DNA from: Hymenobacter lapidarius
GTDB taxonomy: Bacteria > Bacteroidota > Bacteroidia > Cytophagales > Hymenobacteraceae
Direction: 5' to 3'
Length of the DNA stretch: 64,000 nucleotides
NCBI RefSeq assembly: GCF_001816145.1
Contig: NZ_MDZB01000120.1
Location: forward strand, 94,121 to 158,120
The translations under genes were made by a program, and so were the position numbers. Positions 50,780 to 60,298 of the stretch are shown here, piece after piece. Every line of letters begins with the position of its first letter. Position 1 is the first letter of the stretch. Under the pieces are notes generated by a model that was not told the origin of the DNA, did no database searches, and saw nothing but the letters and a program-made list of their open reading frames with translations.

Positions 50780-53700
50780 TATTTGATTACCTCGAACCAG
50801 TTCTTCACGCTGCTGCCGTTGGGCAGTTTCAGGAGATAGTAGTAGGTGCCGGACGGGGTTTTGTCGTCGCCGCCCCAGTTGTTCTGGTAGTTGGTGGTGC
50901 TGTACACCTCACGGCCCCAGCGGTTGAACACCGTGAACGTGTTGCCGGGATACAGCTGCACGTTGTCGATGACCAGCACGTCGTTCTGACCGTCACGGTT
51001 GGGCGTGATGACGTTGTAAGTGCTGAGTGCATTGGCAAAGTCCACGCTGGCCTCGTTCGAGTTGGCCAGGAGCGGCGCGGTGCCCGTGCTCACGGCCACC
51101 ACCCGGAAGTCCTGCCGGAAGCCCGCGCCGGTGATGGCACCGGGTTCGCCGTTGGCTACGGTGGCCTGCCGGGCGCTGGCGGGCACGGTGCTGAGCAGCA
51201 CCGGCGAGCCGCCGTCGATGCGCCGGAAAATGCGGTATTCGGCCACTGGGAAACCCACGTAGGCGTTCCAGGCGAGGGCGGTGCTGCCCTGGTTGCGGCC
51301 GCCGGTGCCGGGCGTGGCGGCGTTGGTGGCCGTGAGGCGCACGGTCTGGGCCAGGGTGCTGAGCACGGAGGTGGTGCAGCCGTTGGCCAGGTCCAGCTGG
51401 TACTCGTAGGAAGTGGCGGCCGCGTCCACCGCGTTGTTGTCGGTGAAAGTGGTGGCCGAGGCGGCTACCGTGCCCACCGCGGCAAAACTGCCGGTGCCGG
51501 CCACCCGCCGCAGCACGCGCACCGGGTTGGGGGTGTTGGCGCTGTTGGGCGCACTCAGCGTCAGAATAATGCGGTTGTTAGAAGCGGCATCAACCGAAGC
51601 GGCGCGCAACATGATGCTGGGATTATCCAGCAAAATGGTGCGCGTGGCGGCTGGCCCGGCACAGGAAGCCGGCGCGGCCGTGATTTCAACGGCGCTCACC
51701 GAGTACGGCCCGGTGGCATTGAAGAGCACCGTTACCTGACTGCTCGTGCCACCGGCCGTGACGGTGCCGCCCACCACCGTCCACTGGAAGCTGGAGGAGG
51801 GAGCGGCATTGGCAATGGCGTAGTTCTGCGGCGCGGCGGTGTTGCACACGAAGCCAGAGCCCGAGATAACCGGTGCCACCGGAGTGGGGTTCACCATGAA
51901 AGGTGTGGTAATCAGTGGCCCGACGCAGCCGCTGGCAGAGGTTTCCCGCACCGTGAGGGCGTAGGTGCCGGGCGCAGGCAACGTGCTCAGCACGCGGCTG
52001 TTGCCGCTGCCGACCAGGGCCGTGCCGTTGAGCTCAAATACATAAGTAGAACCTACAAAGCCGCCGGGCAGGGAGAACGTCACCGGGCCGTTGGTCTGGC
52101 ACACCCGCACTGGGCCAACGAGGGCCAGCGCGCGCGGCGTGGGGTTAATCAGCACCTTCAGCGTATCGGAAACGCCCCGGCAGATGCCGCCAGCGGGGTT
52201 GCTGGTTTCCGTCACCACAATCTTGCCGATGGTGGGCACGGCCACGGGGGCCCAACTCACGGTCACCGTGTTCTGGGCGGTGCTCACCTGCGTGCCGCCG
52301 ATTATCTCCCAGGAATAGCTGGAGCCGTTGGCAAATGCCCCACTACGGTAGGTATATGGGCCATCGGCCTGGCAAATGGAGCGCGGCAGCGGGGCCAACG
52401 CCGCAATGTCGCCGGGGCCGGTGGGCCGCACGGTTTGCAGGCGCTGGTTGATGATGACCGGCAGGGTGGTGGTGTCTGAAGAGCAGCCCTGCGTATTCAG
52501 GCGGAAAACCTTGAGGAAGGCGCCGGTGCTGGCCGCGCCCCAGTTCACGGTAATGGCCGGCGTGCCCTGCCCGCTGGCAATGGTGCCGCCGCTTATCAAC
52601 CAGGTGTAGGCCGTGGCGGCCGGTGTGGGCACGGAGTAGGCCAGGCCTACCACCGTGGGGCACACCGAAGCCGGGCCGGTAATGGCTTCGGCCGCCGGCC
52701 GCGGGTTCACGGTAATGGTCACGGCATCGGTACTCACGCAGCCCGCCGCCGAGGTCACGGTCACCGTCAGGGTAACGGTGACTGGCGTGGCGGTGAGGTT
52801 GACGCCCGTGAATACGGGCTGGGCCGCGGTAGAATTGTTGAGCCCCGCCGCCGGGCTCCAGCTGTAGGTGTAGCCGGCGCGGGCCGGGGCGCCCAGCGTC
52901 ACGCGCTGGCGGTCGCACACGGCCGCATCAGGACCTGCCTCGGCAATGGGTAGCGGGTTGACGGTCACCGTCACAGTGCCGGTGTTCACGCAGCCGTTGG
53001 CCGTGGTGGCGGTGAGAGTGTACACCTGGGTAATCGCCGTGGTGCCGGCGTTGGGAAGCGTCACGATGGGCTGGGCTACGGTGGTGCTGCTCAGGCCCAG
53101 GGCCGGGCTCCAGCGGTAGGTGATGCCCGCCACCGCCGGCGCTCCCAGCGGAGCCGAGGCCACGCCGGGGCACACGCTACGGTCGGGGCCGGCATTGGCG
53201 GCGGGCAATTGGGTGACCGTAACCGTGGTGCTGGCCGCGATGGTACAGGTACCGTCGGTGCCCACCACGGTGTAGGTGGTGGTGGCGGTGGGCGTCACGG
53301 TGAGGGTGGGGCCGGTAGCCGTTTGGCCGCCGCCGCTCCAGGTATAGGTGAGGCCGGCCTGGCCCGCCACAGTGAGCGTGGAAGAACTGCCGATGCAGAT
53401 AAGCGCGGCGCTGGGCGTGACGGCCAGGGGCGCAAGCGCGCGAATGTCAACGGTCTTTACCACCGAATCGGTGGGGCAGCCACGCGAGGAAATGCCCTTG
53501 AGCACGAGCTGGCCGGTGGTCGCGCCGTTGGCCCACGTGACCTGCACGGCACTGGTGCCCTGGCCGCCACTGATGGCGCCGCCCACCGCCCGCCAGCTGT
53601 AGGAAGCGGGGACGGGGCCGCTGGCGGTGTAGGTCTGCGCCACGGTCGTCTCGCAGATGGTGGTGGGGCCGTTGATGGCCGTGGGGCCGGCGGCCCGTGT

Positions 53701-55002
53701 TACGGTAATGCGGAAAATGTCTGATACCAGGCGGCCGCCGCAGCCATTATCTTTCACCGTCACGGCCAAATCGTAGGCCTGGTCGCGGGCATTACCGCAG
53801 GCAGAGTTGAACACAAACGTGCCGCTGACCGAGCCGACGCCCGAGGCCGTGGCCGTGCCCGTCAGGTTGCCGGGCTGCACGGTGCCGGTATTGCCGTTGA
53901 AGGTGGTGTTGAAGGGCCCGCTGCCGTCGAGCAGGGCACTGTTCACGGTCATTACCAGCGGATTGCCGCTGGATTGCGAGGCCGTAATGGGTATGCTGAG
54001 CGACTGGCCTTCTTCGATGGTGTAATTGCGAGGGGTACTAACCACCGGGGGCAGAACCGGCGGCGGCGTGGGCGGACAGCTGGACACGACGAGCTGCAAA
54101 TCGCGCCGCGTGGTGCCAATTAGCACTTCCCGGCCGTTGATGGTGCGGTATTCTGAGACGTCCACGGCCACCACGTACAGGCCGTTGTTGCGGGCCCCGA
54201 ACTTTGCAACCCCCGTACTGGCGTTGATGAGGGCAAAATTGCCCGCCCCCGTGCCGAAGGGATTGGTCACGCTAAAGCCCGGCAGGTAGGGAACGGGCGG
54301 CGGCAGCGGCGGAAAAGTGGCAGTGGTGGTACGAATGCCGTAGGGGCTGCCAAACGAGTACACCAGCCGGTCCCCGTCGGCGTCGAACGCGTTGTTCAGG
54401 GTGATGGTGGTGTCGTTCTGGCACACGATGGCCACGGCCGTATCCGAAAACACCGGCGACCGGTTCGGAATGAGCGGCGGGGCCATGCTCACGAACAGCG
54501 TGAGGGGCTGGGCGGCGTTGAGCGGCGCGTTGAGGTTGGCGAGGGTGTAGTTGCGGGCCTGTTGCGAAAACACCGCGTAGTAGCCATCAAAGGACACCGG
54601 TAGGTTCACCGTACGCACGTATTTCAGCAGATAAAAGGGCTGGTTGGGACCAACTACGGCGCAACCCGCCGGGATAGCCGGCCGAATGGGCTGGCCGAGG
54701 ACGCCTTGGCGGGGAGCACTGAAGCTGGTAACCAGCGCGCCCGAAGTGCGGTTGTAAATCTGTACCACTACGTTGGCTGGCGGGTTGGCCACAGTGGGGT
54801 CGATAGCCGACAAGCCATTGCTGTATAGCGTCACCGTGACTTCGTACCGGAACGGCGTGGCGCTGGGGCCGGTGGCGTCGAGGTAGCGGTAGCTCATTTC
54901 GCCGCCCAGCAAGTGCGAGGCCCGCGCCGGACGCGCACCTACCACCAGCAGCGCGAGCAGCAGCAATGACCCAAAAAACTGCCGTAGTAAAGGTGTTGAC
55001 AT
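50779..55002 (-). CDS. large PKD/Ig-like T9SS type B cargo protein
   Basis: Surface protein of about 1407 residues from the ATG at 55002, which starts a signal peptide (LLRQFFGSLLLLALLVVGARPARA). A longer upstream frame is non-coding. The N-terminal region (ASHLLGGEMSYRYLD) is typical of gliding-motility-associated proteins. About ten Ig/PKD-like beta domains follow, each with a Trp core and Cys pairs (for example TYTWSGGGQ, YTWLISGGTIASGQGT, SFQWTVVGGTVTAGGTS). The last 80 residues are the gliding-motility-type C-terminal (type B) sorting domain: NVITPNRDGQNDVLVIDNV, FTVFNRWGREVYST, NNWGGDD and TYYYLLKL. Export is expected by T9SS. Adhesion or matrix roles are likely but unproven. Confidence 0.9.
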   Translation of the reverse strand: MSTPLLRQFFGSLLLLALLVVGARPARASHLLGGEMSYRYLDATGPSATPFRYEVTVTLYSNGLSAIDPTVANPPANVVVQIYNRTSGALVTSFSAPRQGVLGQPIRPAIPAGCAVVGPNQPFYLLKYVRTVNLPVSFDGYYAVFSQQARNYTLANLNAPLNAAQPLTLFVSMAPPLIPNRSPVFSDTAVAIVCQNDTTITLNNAFDADGDRLVYSFGSPYGIRTTTATFPPLPPPVPYLPGFSVTNPFGTGAGNFALINASTGVAKFGARNNGLYVVAVDVSEYRTINGREVLIGTTRRDLQLVVSSCPPTPPPVLPPVVSTPRNYTIEEGQSLSIPITASQSSGNPLVMTVNSALLDGSGPFNTTFNGNTGTVQPGNLTGTATASGVGSVSGTFVFNSACGNARDQAYDLAVTVKDNGCGGRLVSDIFRITVTRAAGPTAINGPTTICETTVAQTYTASGPVPASYSWRAVGGAISGGQGTSAVQVTWANGATTGQLVLKGISSRGCPTDSVVKTVDIRALAPLAVTPSAALICIGSSSTLTVAGQAGLTYTWSGGGQTATGPTLTVTPTATTTYTVVGTDGTCTIAASTTVTVTQLPAANAGPDRSVCPGVASAPLGAPAVAGITYRWSPALGLSSTTVAQPIVTLPNAGTTAITQVYTLTATTANGCVNTGTVTVTVNPLPIAEAGPDAAVCDRQRVTLGAPARAGYTYSWSPAAGLNNSTAAQPVFTGVNLTATPVTVTLTVTVTSAAGCVSTDAVTITVNPRPAAEAITGPASVCPTVVGLAYSVPTPAATAYTWLISGGTIASGQGTPAITVNWGAASTGAFLKVFRLNTQGCSSDTTTLPVIINQRLQTVRPTGPGDIAALAPLPRSICQADGPYTYRSGAFANGSSYSWEIIGGTQVSTAQNTVTVSWAPVAVPTIGKIVVTETSNPAGGICRGVSDTLKVLINPTPRALALVGPVRVCQTNGPVTFSLPGGFVGSTYVFELNGTALVGSGNSRVLSTLPAPGTYALTVRETSASGCVGPLITTPFMVNPTPVAPVISGSGFVCNTAAPQNYAIANAAPSSSFQWTVVGGTVTAGGTSSQVTVLFNATGPYSVSAVEITAAPASCAGPAATRTILLDNPSIMLRAASVDAASNNRIILTLSAPNSANTPNPVRVLRRVAGTGSFAAVGTVAASATTFTDNNAVDAAATSYEYQLDLANGCTTSVLSTLAQTVRLTATNAATPGTGGRNQGSTALAWNAYVGFPVAEYRIFRRIDGGSPVLLSTVPASARQATVANGEPGAITGAGFRQDFRVVAVSTGTAPLLANSNEASVDFANALSTYNVITPNRDGQNDVLVIDNVQLYPGNTFTVFNRWGREVYSTTNYQNNWGGDDKTPSGTYYYLLKLPNGSSVKNWFEVIK

Positions 55003-55110
55003 ACAAGAAGGGGAGGTGATACAAGGAAGAAGTAATTGCCCAACGGCCGGGAAAAGCCGTTGGGCCGGGAGGAGAAACGTCATCAGAAACGAATGGGAGC
55101 CGGGCGGGCT

Positions 55111-57381
55111 TTACTCGCGTACTATGCGCCGCACGGCCGTCTGGCCCTGCGCGTCGCGCAGGTGCAGCACGTACACGCCGGGGGGCAGGGCGCTCAGGTC
55201 AAGCTCGGCATCGGCGGCCGGGCCCAGGCGCAGGGAGCTGCGGAGCACGGTGGCGCCCAGCACGTTCTGCACCTCGGCGGCGTAGCGGCCGGCCGCGCGG
55301 GTATCGGGCAGGCGCAGGCGCACCCGGCCATTGGGCGTGGGATTGGGGAAAACGCCGAGGGCGGGCAGGGCCTGGGCGGCGCGGGTGGCCAGGGGCTGCA
55401 CCCGCAGCTGGTAGTCCTCTACTTCCGCGTTCAGCAGGTTCACTGAGCAGGGGGCCGGCGTATTGGCATTGGCCACGCTCAGCACGCGCATGCGGGTATT
55501 GAGCGGGCTGGTGGTGGCGGGCAGCGCAATGCTGGCCGTGTAGGCGTTGGTGTTGTTGGGCGTCACGCCGCTAGCCACGAGTTCAGAGGAATCGAAGACC
55601 CCATTTAGGTCGAAGTCAATCCAGACCGCCACGCGGTGGCTGATGGACAGGTTGGTGACCACGACCAGGCTGAGCGCGCTGCCCGAGTTCACGATGATGG
55701 GCGTCGCGGTAAAGTCGGCGTAGCCCCCGGGGGCATTCCCAGTACTATTCAAAAAGGCCGGCAGCGCATTGGCCACCTGCACCGAAGTGGTGAAGAATGG
55801 GCTGGCCAGCGCTGTGCCGCCCGGCCCAATGCCGCCCCAGCCGTTAGAAGCGCAGTAAGTGAGGCAGGGCACGGTGATGACCACCGCATCGGGGCGGCTC
55901 GTGGTGGTGGTGCCAAAGGCATTGGTGGCCGTCAGGCTCACGGTGTACGAGCCCGCGCCGGCGTAGGTGTGCGTGGGGTTCTGGGCGGTGCTGGTGGTAC
56001 CATCGCCAAAATTCCAGAGCCAGGCAGTGGGCAGGTTCTGGCTCGCGTCGGTGAACTGCACGGGGTTCACGCAGCCGCCGGGCGTGTAGTTGCTGCTGAA
56101 TTCGGCTATGGGCGGCCGCGTATTGGCCAGGGCCACCACGGTGTAGTCTTCCACCTGGCCGTTGGCGGGGCTGGTGCACGGGCCGGGGTTGTTGCCCACG
56201 GCATCGGCTACCACCCGCAGGCGCAGGGGCTGGTTGAGCACTGTGCCCGCGGGCAGACTCAGGCTGAAGGTGGCGCCGGGAGGGGGGGTGTTCAGGCGCT
56301 GAAACACCTGCTCGGCGGCCGTCAGCACGCCGTCGTTGTTGCTGTCCAGGAATAGCCGGATGTCGTGCGGATTGACCCCGCCCGTGGTGATGGTGGCCGA
56401 GTAGTCCGCGCCCACGATTAGCTCGGTGCGCTGCAGGCAGGTGAAGTCCTCGTAGCCCGCGCTGCCATCTGCCGATGTGTTGTCGATGGTATTCAGCCGA
56501 ACGCGGGTGATGCCGTAGTTGGCAAAGTAGTTCACGGTTTGGGGCGAGCAGCTGGCCGCCTTGGGCACGGCGTCGTTGTACACGATGCTGGTGACGGCGC
56601 TGGTAGTAGTGCCCGCCGCGTTGGTGGCGCGCAGCGTCACGGCGTAGGTGCCAGCGGCGGCGTAGCAGTGGCTGGGGTTTTGAGCGGTGCTGGTGGTGCC
56701 ATCGCCAAACGTCCAGAGCCAGGCGGTGGGCAGGTTCTGGCTGGTATCGGTGAACTGCACGCAGCCGGTGCAGGTGGTGGTGCCGTTGGTGGTGAAGGCC
56801 GCCGTGGGGGCGCTGCTATTGGCGGCCAGCGTCACGCTGTAGTCCTCGGTTTGGGAGTACTGCGGCGTGGAGCAGGGCGTGGGGATGATGCCGTTGCTGA
56901 AGTCGGCCGCCACGCGCATGCGCAGCCGCACGCCCAGAGTGGCCGCGCCGGGCGGCACAATGCTGCCGGTGTGCAGGGTGGCATTATCGGAGCTGAAAGC
57001 CAGCTCGGTGGTGCCTGTGAATTGGCCATCGTTGTTGTAGTCTATCCATACCCGCACGTTTTCCGGGCTGTTGGCGCCCGTGCGAATGCTGATGGCGTAG
57101 CTCTGGCCCACTACCAGCGCCGCGTTGGTGCTGCAGCTCAGGTCCTGGTACCCTTCGGCCTGGCCCACTGAGGTGCGGTTGATGAGGCTGTTGCCCACCG
57201 TGACGTTGAGAATGCCCATGTTGAAGGCCGCGGCTTGCGCGTCGCTGGCCCGGCCCGGCGTGCAGGCCGCGGCCACGGGGCAGCTCCCGGTTTGGGCCTG
57301 CGCGGGTGCCCCGCCCGCCGCCAGCAACACCGCCACAACACCCGGTGCAAAGCGGGACCAGAAACGTAAAAATGGGGCCAT
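55111..57381 (-). CDS. GEVED/PKD multi-domain T9SS cargo protein
   Basis: Secreted protein of 756 residues from the ATG at 57381 (signal peptide FAPGVVAVLLAAGGAPAQAQ). Three GEVED-type beta domains each contain a calcium-like loop (VWIDYNNDGQF, LFLDSNNDGVL, VWIDFDLNGVF) and end in QTEDYSV, QVEDYTV or EVEDYQL. Between them are two nearly identical PKD domains (PTAWLWTFGDGTTSTAQNP and PTAWLWNFGDGTTSTAQNP). It ends with a type A T9SS sorting domain (LGVFPNPTPNGRVRL ... LPPGVYVLHLRDAQG). It lies about 110 bp upstream of the PKD cargo gene on the same strand. It probably binds glycans or matrix. The PKD duplication is recent at DNA level. Confidence 0.91.
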   Translation of the reverse strand: MAPFLRFWSRFAPGVVAVLLAAGGAPAQAQTGSCPVAAACTPGRASDAQAAAFNMGILNVTVGNSLINRTSVGQAEGYQDLSCSTNAALVVGQSYAISIRTGANSPENVRVWIDYNNDGQFTGTTELAFSSDNATLHTGSIVPPGAATLGVRLRMRVAADFSNGIIPTPCSTPQYSQTEDYSVTLAANSSAPTAAFTTNGTTTCTGCVQFTDTSQNLPTAWLWTFGDGTTSTAQNPSHCYAAAGTYAVTLRATNAAGTTTSAVTSIVYNDAVPKAASCSPQTVNYFANYGITRVRLNTIDNTSADGSAGYEDFTCLQRTELIVGADYSATITTGGVNPHDIRLFLDSNNDGVLTAAEQVFQRLNTPPPGATFSLSLPAGTVLNQPLRLRVVADAVGNNPGPCTSPANGQVEDYTVVALANTRPPIAEFSSNYTPGGCVNPVQFTDASQNLPTAWLWNFGDGTTSTAQNPTHTYAGAGSYTVSLTATNAFGTTTTSRPDAVVITVPCLTYCASNGWGGIGPGGTALASPFFTTSVQVANALPAFLNSTGNAPGGYADFTATPIIVNSGSALSLVVVTNLSISHRVAVWIDFDLNGVFDSSELVASGVTPNNTNAYTASIALPATTSPLNTRMRVLSVANANTPAPCSVNLLNAEVEDYQLRVQPLATRAAQALPALGVFPNPTPNGRVRLRLPDTRAAGRYAAEVQNVLGATVLRSSLRLGPAADAELDLSALPPGVYVLHLRDAQGQTAVRRIVRE
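55970..56760 (-). repeat. duplicated PKD-domain coding blocks
   Basis: About 90 bp at 55970-56060 and 56671-56760 match closely (GTGCTGGTGGT(A/G)CCATCGCCAAA, then CCAGAGCCAGGC(A/G)GTGGGCAGG). Both encode the PKD core of the GEVED protein. The intervening DNA carries the middle GEVED domain, so a whole GEVED-PKD unit was duplicated. Confidence 0.82.
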
Positions 57382-57602
57382 ACGGTATTCGAATTGTAAA
57401 GAATGGAATTCAGTGGCTAAATATAAGCACGGCAGGGGCTGGCTGGTGCCCGGCTGAGCCGTTTGCCAGGTTTGTTTTCCAAAGCGCCGAGCGGTTTTGC
57501 TCCTGCCGGGCCGGGCCCGGTGCTGGTTCCGGGCCGGCCGGCCCCACGCGGCACCTGGCCCGGCAGCGGAGCCCGGCGCGCCTATAAAGCCAATGGCAGC
57601 CG

Positions 57603-57610
57603 TAATTTTG
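57603..57610 (+). promoter_or_regulatory. possible -7 box of the SDR gene
   Basis: TAATTTTG matches TANNTTTG, 58 bp before the ATG at 57669. No supporting -33 box was found. Confidence 0.4.
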
Positions 57611-57668
57611 GCCGAATCCCTCTCGTGCTGCTCACAGTTGCGGCGCGAAGCCACGGGCATTAGCAGCC

Positions 57669-58472
57669 ATGTCAACTTCCACAGTTCTTATCACGGGCGG
57701 CACGTCGGGCATTGGCCGGGCGTGCGCCCTGGCCTTTGGCCGCGCCGGCTACCAGGTAGCCCTCACCGGCCGCGACGAAGCCAAGCTGGCCGACACCGCG
57801 CAGGCGCTGGCCGCCGCCGGCATTGCCCACCTGGCCGTGCGGGCCGATGTGGGCGACGAAGCCGCCGCCGAGCGCGCCATTGCCGAAACCGTAGCGCGGT
57901 TTGGCCGCCTCGACGTGCTCATCAACAACGCCGGCATCAGCATGCGCGCCCGCTTCCAGGACGCCGACCTGGACGTCATCAAGCGGCTCATGCAAACCAA
58001 CTTCTTCGGTACGGTTTTCACCACCAAGTTTGCGCTGCCGCACCTGTTGGCCAGCAAGGGCAGCATCGTGGGCATCAGTAGTATAGCAGGATACCGGGGC
58101 CTGCCGGGCCGCACCGGCTACTCGGCCTCCAAGTTTGCCATGAACGGCTTCCTCGAAGCGCTGCGCACCGAATTGCTCGACCAGGGCGTGCACGTGCTCA
58201 CGGCCGCGCCCGGCTTCACAGCTTCCAACATCCGCCAGGTGGCGCTGGCCGCCAACGGCTCCGCGCAAGGTGAGTCGCCGCGCGACGAAGGCACCATGAT
58301 GAGCAGCGAAACCGTGGCCGATGAAATCCTGCGGGCCGTGCAGCAGCGCCGGCGCACGCTCGTGCTCACGGGCCAGGGCAAGTTCACGGTATTCATGAAC
58401 AAGCTGCTGCCCGGCTTGATGGATAAGCTGGTGCTGAACCACTTCCGGAAAGAGGAGAAGGGCGTGCTGTAA
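57669..58472 (+). CDS. short-chain dehydrogenase/reductase (classical SDR)
   Basis: NAD(P)-dependent oxidoreductase of 267 residues. The Rossmann glycine motif is TGGTSGIG near residue 10. NNAG is at about residue 90. The catalytic Ser is in IVGISSIAG, and Tyr and Lys are in GYSASKFAMNGF. An Arg in the second strand (LTGRDE) suggests NADPH preference. The substrate is not evident. The C-terminal extension (FTVFMNKLLPGLMDKLVLNHF) resembles SDR proteins that associate with membranes. It stands alone, with a perfect 38 bp hairpin between it and the convergent subtilisin gene. Confidence 0.92.
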   Translation: MSTSTVLITGGTSGIGRACALAFGRAGYQVALTGRDEAKLADTAQALAAAGIAHLAVRADVGDEAAAERAIAETVARFGRLDVLINNAGISMRARFQDADLDVIKRLMQTNFFGTVFTTKFALPHLLASKGSIVGISSIAGYRGLPGRTGYSASKFAMNGFLEALRTELLDQGVHVLTAAPGFTASNIRQVALAANGSAQGESPRDEGTMMSSETVADEILRAVQQRRRTLVLTGQGKFTVFMNKLLPGLMDKLVLNHFRKEEKGVL

Positions 58473-58479
58473 AATTCTT

Positions 58480-58564
58480 GCACGGAGTTAAAAGGAGAAA
58501 TGGGGAGGTTTACGGAGAAGCATTGGCTCCGTAAACCTCCCCATTTCTCCTTTTAACTCCGTGC
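58480..58564. repeat. perfect long hairpin between two convergent genes
   Basis: Two 38 bp arms (58480-58517 and 58527-58564) are perfectly complementary, with a 9 bp loop (AAGCATTGG). They start with GCACGGAGTTAAAAGGAG. It lies 8 bp after one stop codon and 7 bp before the other. It would form a very stable RNA stem in both directions and can act as a bidirectional terminator, although T-runs are weak. Confidence 0.95.
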
Positions 58565-58570
58565 GAAAAC

Positions 58571-60298
58571 CTACAGCGCCATCTTCTGCGCCAGCTTCAC
58601 GGCCTCGTACATGTCCACCACGCCGCCGGTCACGGAGAGGGTGGAAAAGTCAACCACCTTATCGGAGCCAGGCAGTTGCACTTTGGTGCGGTGCACCTGG
58701 GCCGACTGCATGATGATGCGCTTCAAGTCAGCCGCAGTGAGCTTGGGAAAGTAGGCTTTGAGTACTGCGGCCACGCCGGCCGTGACGGGCGAGGCCATGC
58801 TGGTGCCGCTTTCGTTGCCAAACGTGCTGCCGGGAAGGGTGCTGAAAATAGCCACGCCGGGCGCGAATACGTCCACGGCTTTCTTGCTGTAGTTCGAGAA
58901 GTTGGCGGTGAGCTGGGCGTTGTCGCGCGGGCCGGAAGCGCCAATGGTGAGCAGGTTCGGCACGGCGGTTTTGTTGATGTAGAACGAGGCCGGGTAGTTG
59001 CTGGTCACGTCGAGGTTGGCGCCTTCGTTGCCGGCGGCGTGCACCAGCAGCACGTTCTTGCCGGCCGCATACTTGAAGGCGGCTTCCACCACCTCACGCT
59101 GGGGCGAGAATTCCTTGCCAAAGCTCATGTTGATAATCTGCGCGCCGTTGTCCACGGCGTAGCGAATGGCGTTGGCGATGTCCTTGTCGCGCTCGTCGCC
59201 GTCGGGCACGGCCCGCACCGTCATGATGCGCACCAGGTCGGGCGCGAGTCCCATCACGCCCAGGTTATTGGCCCGCACCGCTCCGATGATGCCCGACACG
59301 TGAGTGCCGTGCATGGGGTCGGGGCCCTGAATGTCGTTGTTGCCATAGTAGCGCTCGGTCAGGTCGTTGGGGTTGTCTTTCACAATGTCGGCCCGGGGGT
59401 TAAAGTCCAGGTTCAGCGAGTTTTCCAGCAGGCTGCGCTCCTGTTTGGCGCCGGCTTTCAACTCCTTGAGCAGGGCGTCGGCGTCGGGGGCGCCGGTCTG
59501 GGCCATCATGTCCAGCATGCCCGCAATGGCGCGCTTCAGGTTGGGGTCGTCGGTTTTGGCGTTGCGCAGGGCGGTGGTGTCCAGGATGGTCGTGCCCAGG
59601 GCCTGCTTCATGCCTGCCACCATTTGGGTGATGGGCTCGGTCATGCTTTCCAGCTGCTGGCTGCGCTCGGTTTCGTCCTTGACGCGGACGGTGTAGGCCT
59701 TTTCGGCTTTCTGATAGAGCGCAAAATCTGCCTTTTCGGTGGGCTTGACGGTAGCGGCGGTTTTGCCTTTGAAGCGCTTGCGGCCGGCGGCCACAATGCG
59801 GGTCATCTCCAGGGTTTCGGCGTTCACGTTGCGGCCGTCGGCCCCGCCCAGGAAGTTCCAGCCGTGCACGTCGTCGATGTAGCCGTTTTTGTCGTCGTCC
59901 ACGCCATTGCCCGCTATTTCCTGGGTGTTGCGCCACAGCATGGGCTTGAGGTCGATGTGCGCCGTGTCGATGCCCGAGTCGATAACGGCCACAATCACGG
60001 GCTGGGGCGTCAGGTTTTTCAGCAGCTCGCTGTAGGTCCGGTTGGCGCCCACGCCGGGCACCTTATCCAGCCGCGGGTCTTTCAGATACCACTGCGAGGA
60101 GCTGAGGTCGCCCACCGGAGCCGGTTTGGGCGGCGTCGATATCACTCCCGGCGTGGTGGCCCCGGCCGGCGCTGGAACCGGGGTGCTGATAGCAGTAGAG
60201 CCCGCGGCCGTGCTGGCCTGGGGGCGGCGGGCACACGAGGAAAGAAGCGTAGCGGCCAGAAGCACCGGCAGCGATACGCGGGAAAAGTGTAGCGTCAT
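58571..60298 (-). CDS. subtilisin-family (S8) serine peptidase, lipoprotein
   Basis: Peptidase of 575 residues with a lipobox (LLAATLLSSCARRP) and a Pro/Ala-rich linker, so it is membrane-anchored. The catalytic triad is visible: D107 in VIVAVIDSGIDTAH, His in PMHGTHVSGIIG and Ser in ESGTSMASPVTAG, plus the oxyanion region VHAAGNEGANLD. An insert of roughly 190 residues with a coiled-coil-like, Lys/Glu-rich part (GRKRFKGKTAATVKPTEKADFALYQKAEKAY) lies between the Asp and the His, which is unusual and may act as a regulatory or substrate arm. It has no recognisable C-terminal sorting domain. The target protein is unknown. Confidence 0.93.
   Translation of the reverse strand: MTLHFSRVSLPVLLAATLLSSCARRPQASTAAGSTAISTPVPAPAGATTPGVISTPPKPAPVGDLSSSQWYLKDPRLDKVPGVGANRTYSELLKNLTPQPVIVAVIDSGIDTAHIDLKPMLWRNTQEIAGNGVDDDKNGYIDDVHGWNFLGGADGRNVNAETLEMTRIVAAGRKRFKGKTAATVKPTEKADFALYQKAEKAYTVRVKDETERSQQLESMTEPITQMVAGMKQALGTTILDTTALRNAKTDDPNLKRAIAGMLDMMAQTGAPDADALLKELKAGAKQERSLLENSLNLDFNPRADIVKDNPNDLTERYYGNNDIQGPDPMHGTHVSGIIGAVRANNLGVMGLAPDLVRIMTVRAVPDGDERDKDIANAIRYAVDNGAQIINMSFGKEFSPQREVVEAAFKYAAGKNVLLVHAAGNEGANLDVTSNYPASFYINKTAVPNLLTIGASGPRDNAQLTANFSNYSKKAVDVFAPGVAIFSTLPGSTFGNESGTSMASPVTAGVAAVLKAYFPKLTAADLKRIIMQSAQVHRTKVQLPGSDKVVDFSTLSVTGGVVDMYEAVKLAQKMAL

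Noticed and set aside
50773..52479. 568-codon plus-strand frame across the large PKD cargo gene
   Set aside because: It is a low-complexity Gly/Arg/His product opposite a well-supported T9SS cargo gene.
58676..60292. 538-codon plus-strand frame opposite the subtilisin gene
   Set aside because: The sense strand has a full catalytic triad and lipobox. The antisense has none.
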